64,000 bases of DNA, from the NCBI GenBank assembly GCA_011037195.1, contig JAAEAF010000637.1:124001-188000 (forward strand). The letters run 5' to 3'. Origin of the DNA: Triatoma infestans. Lineage: Eukaryota > Arthropoda > Insecta > Hemiptera > Reduviidae. Position numbers and translations under genes: made by a program. Below, one piece after another: positions 63,410 to 64,000 of this stretch (position 1 is its first letter; each line of letters opens with the position of its first letter). A model generated the notes under the pieces. That model had not been told where the DNA came from. It made no database searches and saw nothing but the letters and a program-made list of their open reading frames with translations.

Positions 63410-64000
63410 GAAAGAAGTTAAGTCAAGTTTAAATAAGCCACCATGGGATTGAGTGCTTTGGATTATTATTGTCATTACTATGCATTTTTTTATATTTGAA
63501 ATAAACAAGCTAGGCTGGAAATGGAGTAGTGGGAAGTGAACTGGAACGGCTACAATTCTATAAAAGTGTCATTTGGTTCCATCTGAATACACAGAGTAGT
63601 ATGTATTGACAAAATTGATATTTTGTGTACTTCTGCCATTGGAGCCCTTAAATTGTCATAAAGATGTCAAAAATAATTTGTTGCGATAATATAGTATTAC
63701 TAGCTAGATATTTAAAAGGAATTCTAATTGCTAGTGGAAAGAAACTAAAGTCTTTGCTAATGTTTCGCTGTCAACTGTTAATACTTAAAAAAGTAGACGA
63801 TGATAAATGGAAATATGAAATATTATTAAAGAAAATAACTAAAAAACTGACAGTAGATCTGTAAATGTAAATAAATAAAATGAAAATGAAAAAAAGAAAG
63901 AATAGAAAATGGAGGAGAAAGATTTTAAACGAAGCTCTACGAGAGATTCATTCGTTAAATATATCTCTGACATTAGAGCGCTACAAACTGGCGGTGGAAG
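63410..64000. other. Unassigned
   Basis: The plus-strand frame 63664-63864 (66 codons, lysine-rich) has no recognised motif. No repeat match. Confidence 0.35.

Overview
This window looks like intergenic or intronic DNA from a large, AT-rich, repeat-dense animal genome. An insect is most likely; a hemipteran is possible but unproven. The evidence is the mixture of degraded non-LTR retrotransposons (Jockey-like, R1-like, RTE-like and RNase H-bearing types), irritans-like mariner remnants, a Penelope-like fragment, tRNA-derived SINEs, solo LTRs, many TA/TG/GA microsatellites and long homopolymers. I found no convincing host protein-coding exon. Nearly every coding signal is a broken piece of a transposable element.

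Layout: 1-2.9 kb is AT-rich DNA with a tRNA-Glu-type SINE and a 124-bp tandem duplication. From 2.9 to 7.3 kb lie three LINE 3' ends and an internally deleted mariner. From 8.7 to 9.9 kb is a fold-back cluster (family E) carrying hammerhead-ribozyme motifs. From 10.4 to 13.1 kb are a second Glu-SINE, two LINE tails and one LINE with an intact RNase H ORF and target-site duplications. From 13.8 to 15.5 kb a solo LTR sits inside the terminal hairpin of a modular repeat (family I). From 16 to 20 kb are a Jockey 3' end, two SINEs and a second mariner. At 21.2-23.2 kb family I is interrupted by a nested palindrome F-E-E'-F'. From 25 to 33 kb are further fold-back pairs (G and F), Jockey remnants, a TIR element at 30.3 kb and SINEs. 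From 34.4 to 43.6 kb are more family I, a minisatellite, RTE-like and RNase H LINE pieces and a second solo LTR. From 44.5 to 49.6 kb are a 185-bp inverted repeat next to another ribozyme-like motif, LINE fragments, a composite SINE and a third solo LTR nested in family I. From 50 to 64 kb are SINEs, satellites, a Jockey YADD fragment, a TIR element at 55.4 kb, a further family E ribozyme copy at 59.6 kb, and a Penelope-like GIY-YIG fragment at 62.8 kb.

The most interesting signal is a set of short inverted-repeat elements (families E, F, G and H) that carry a hammerhead core: CTGANGA, a hairpin stem II, then GAAA. Family E has three copies with every core base intact, a self-complementary stem III (ACCGGT), a GTC cleavage triplet and a paired stem I (CATC/GATG). 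Other copies are broken by point mutation or deletion. Hammerheads are known from Penelope-like element LTRs, and a Penelope-like ORF fragment lies in this window. I infer that these are Penelope-related or non-autonomous ribozyme-bearing elements. All similarity statements come from reading the sequence by eye; no search was run.
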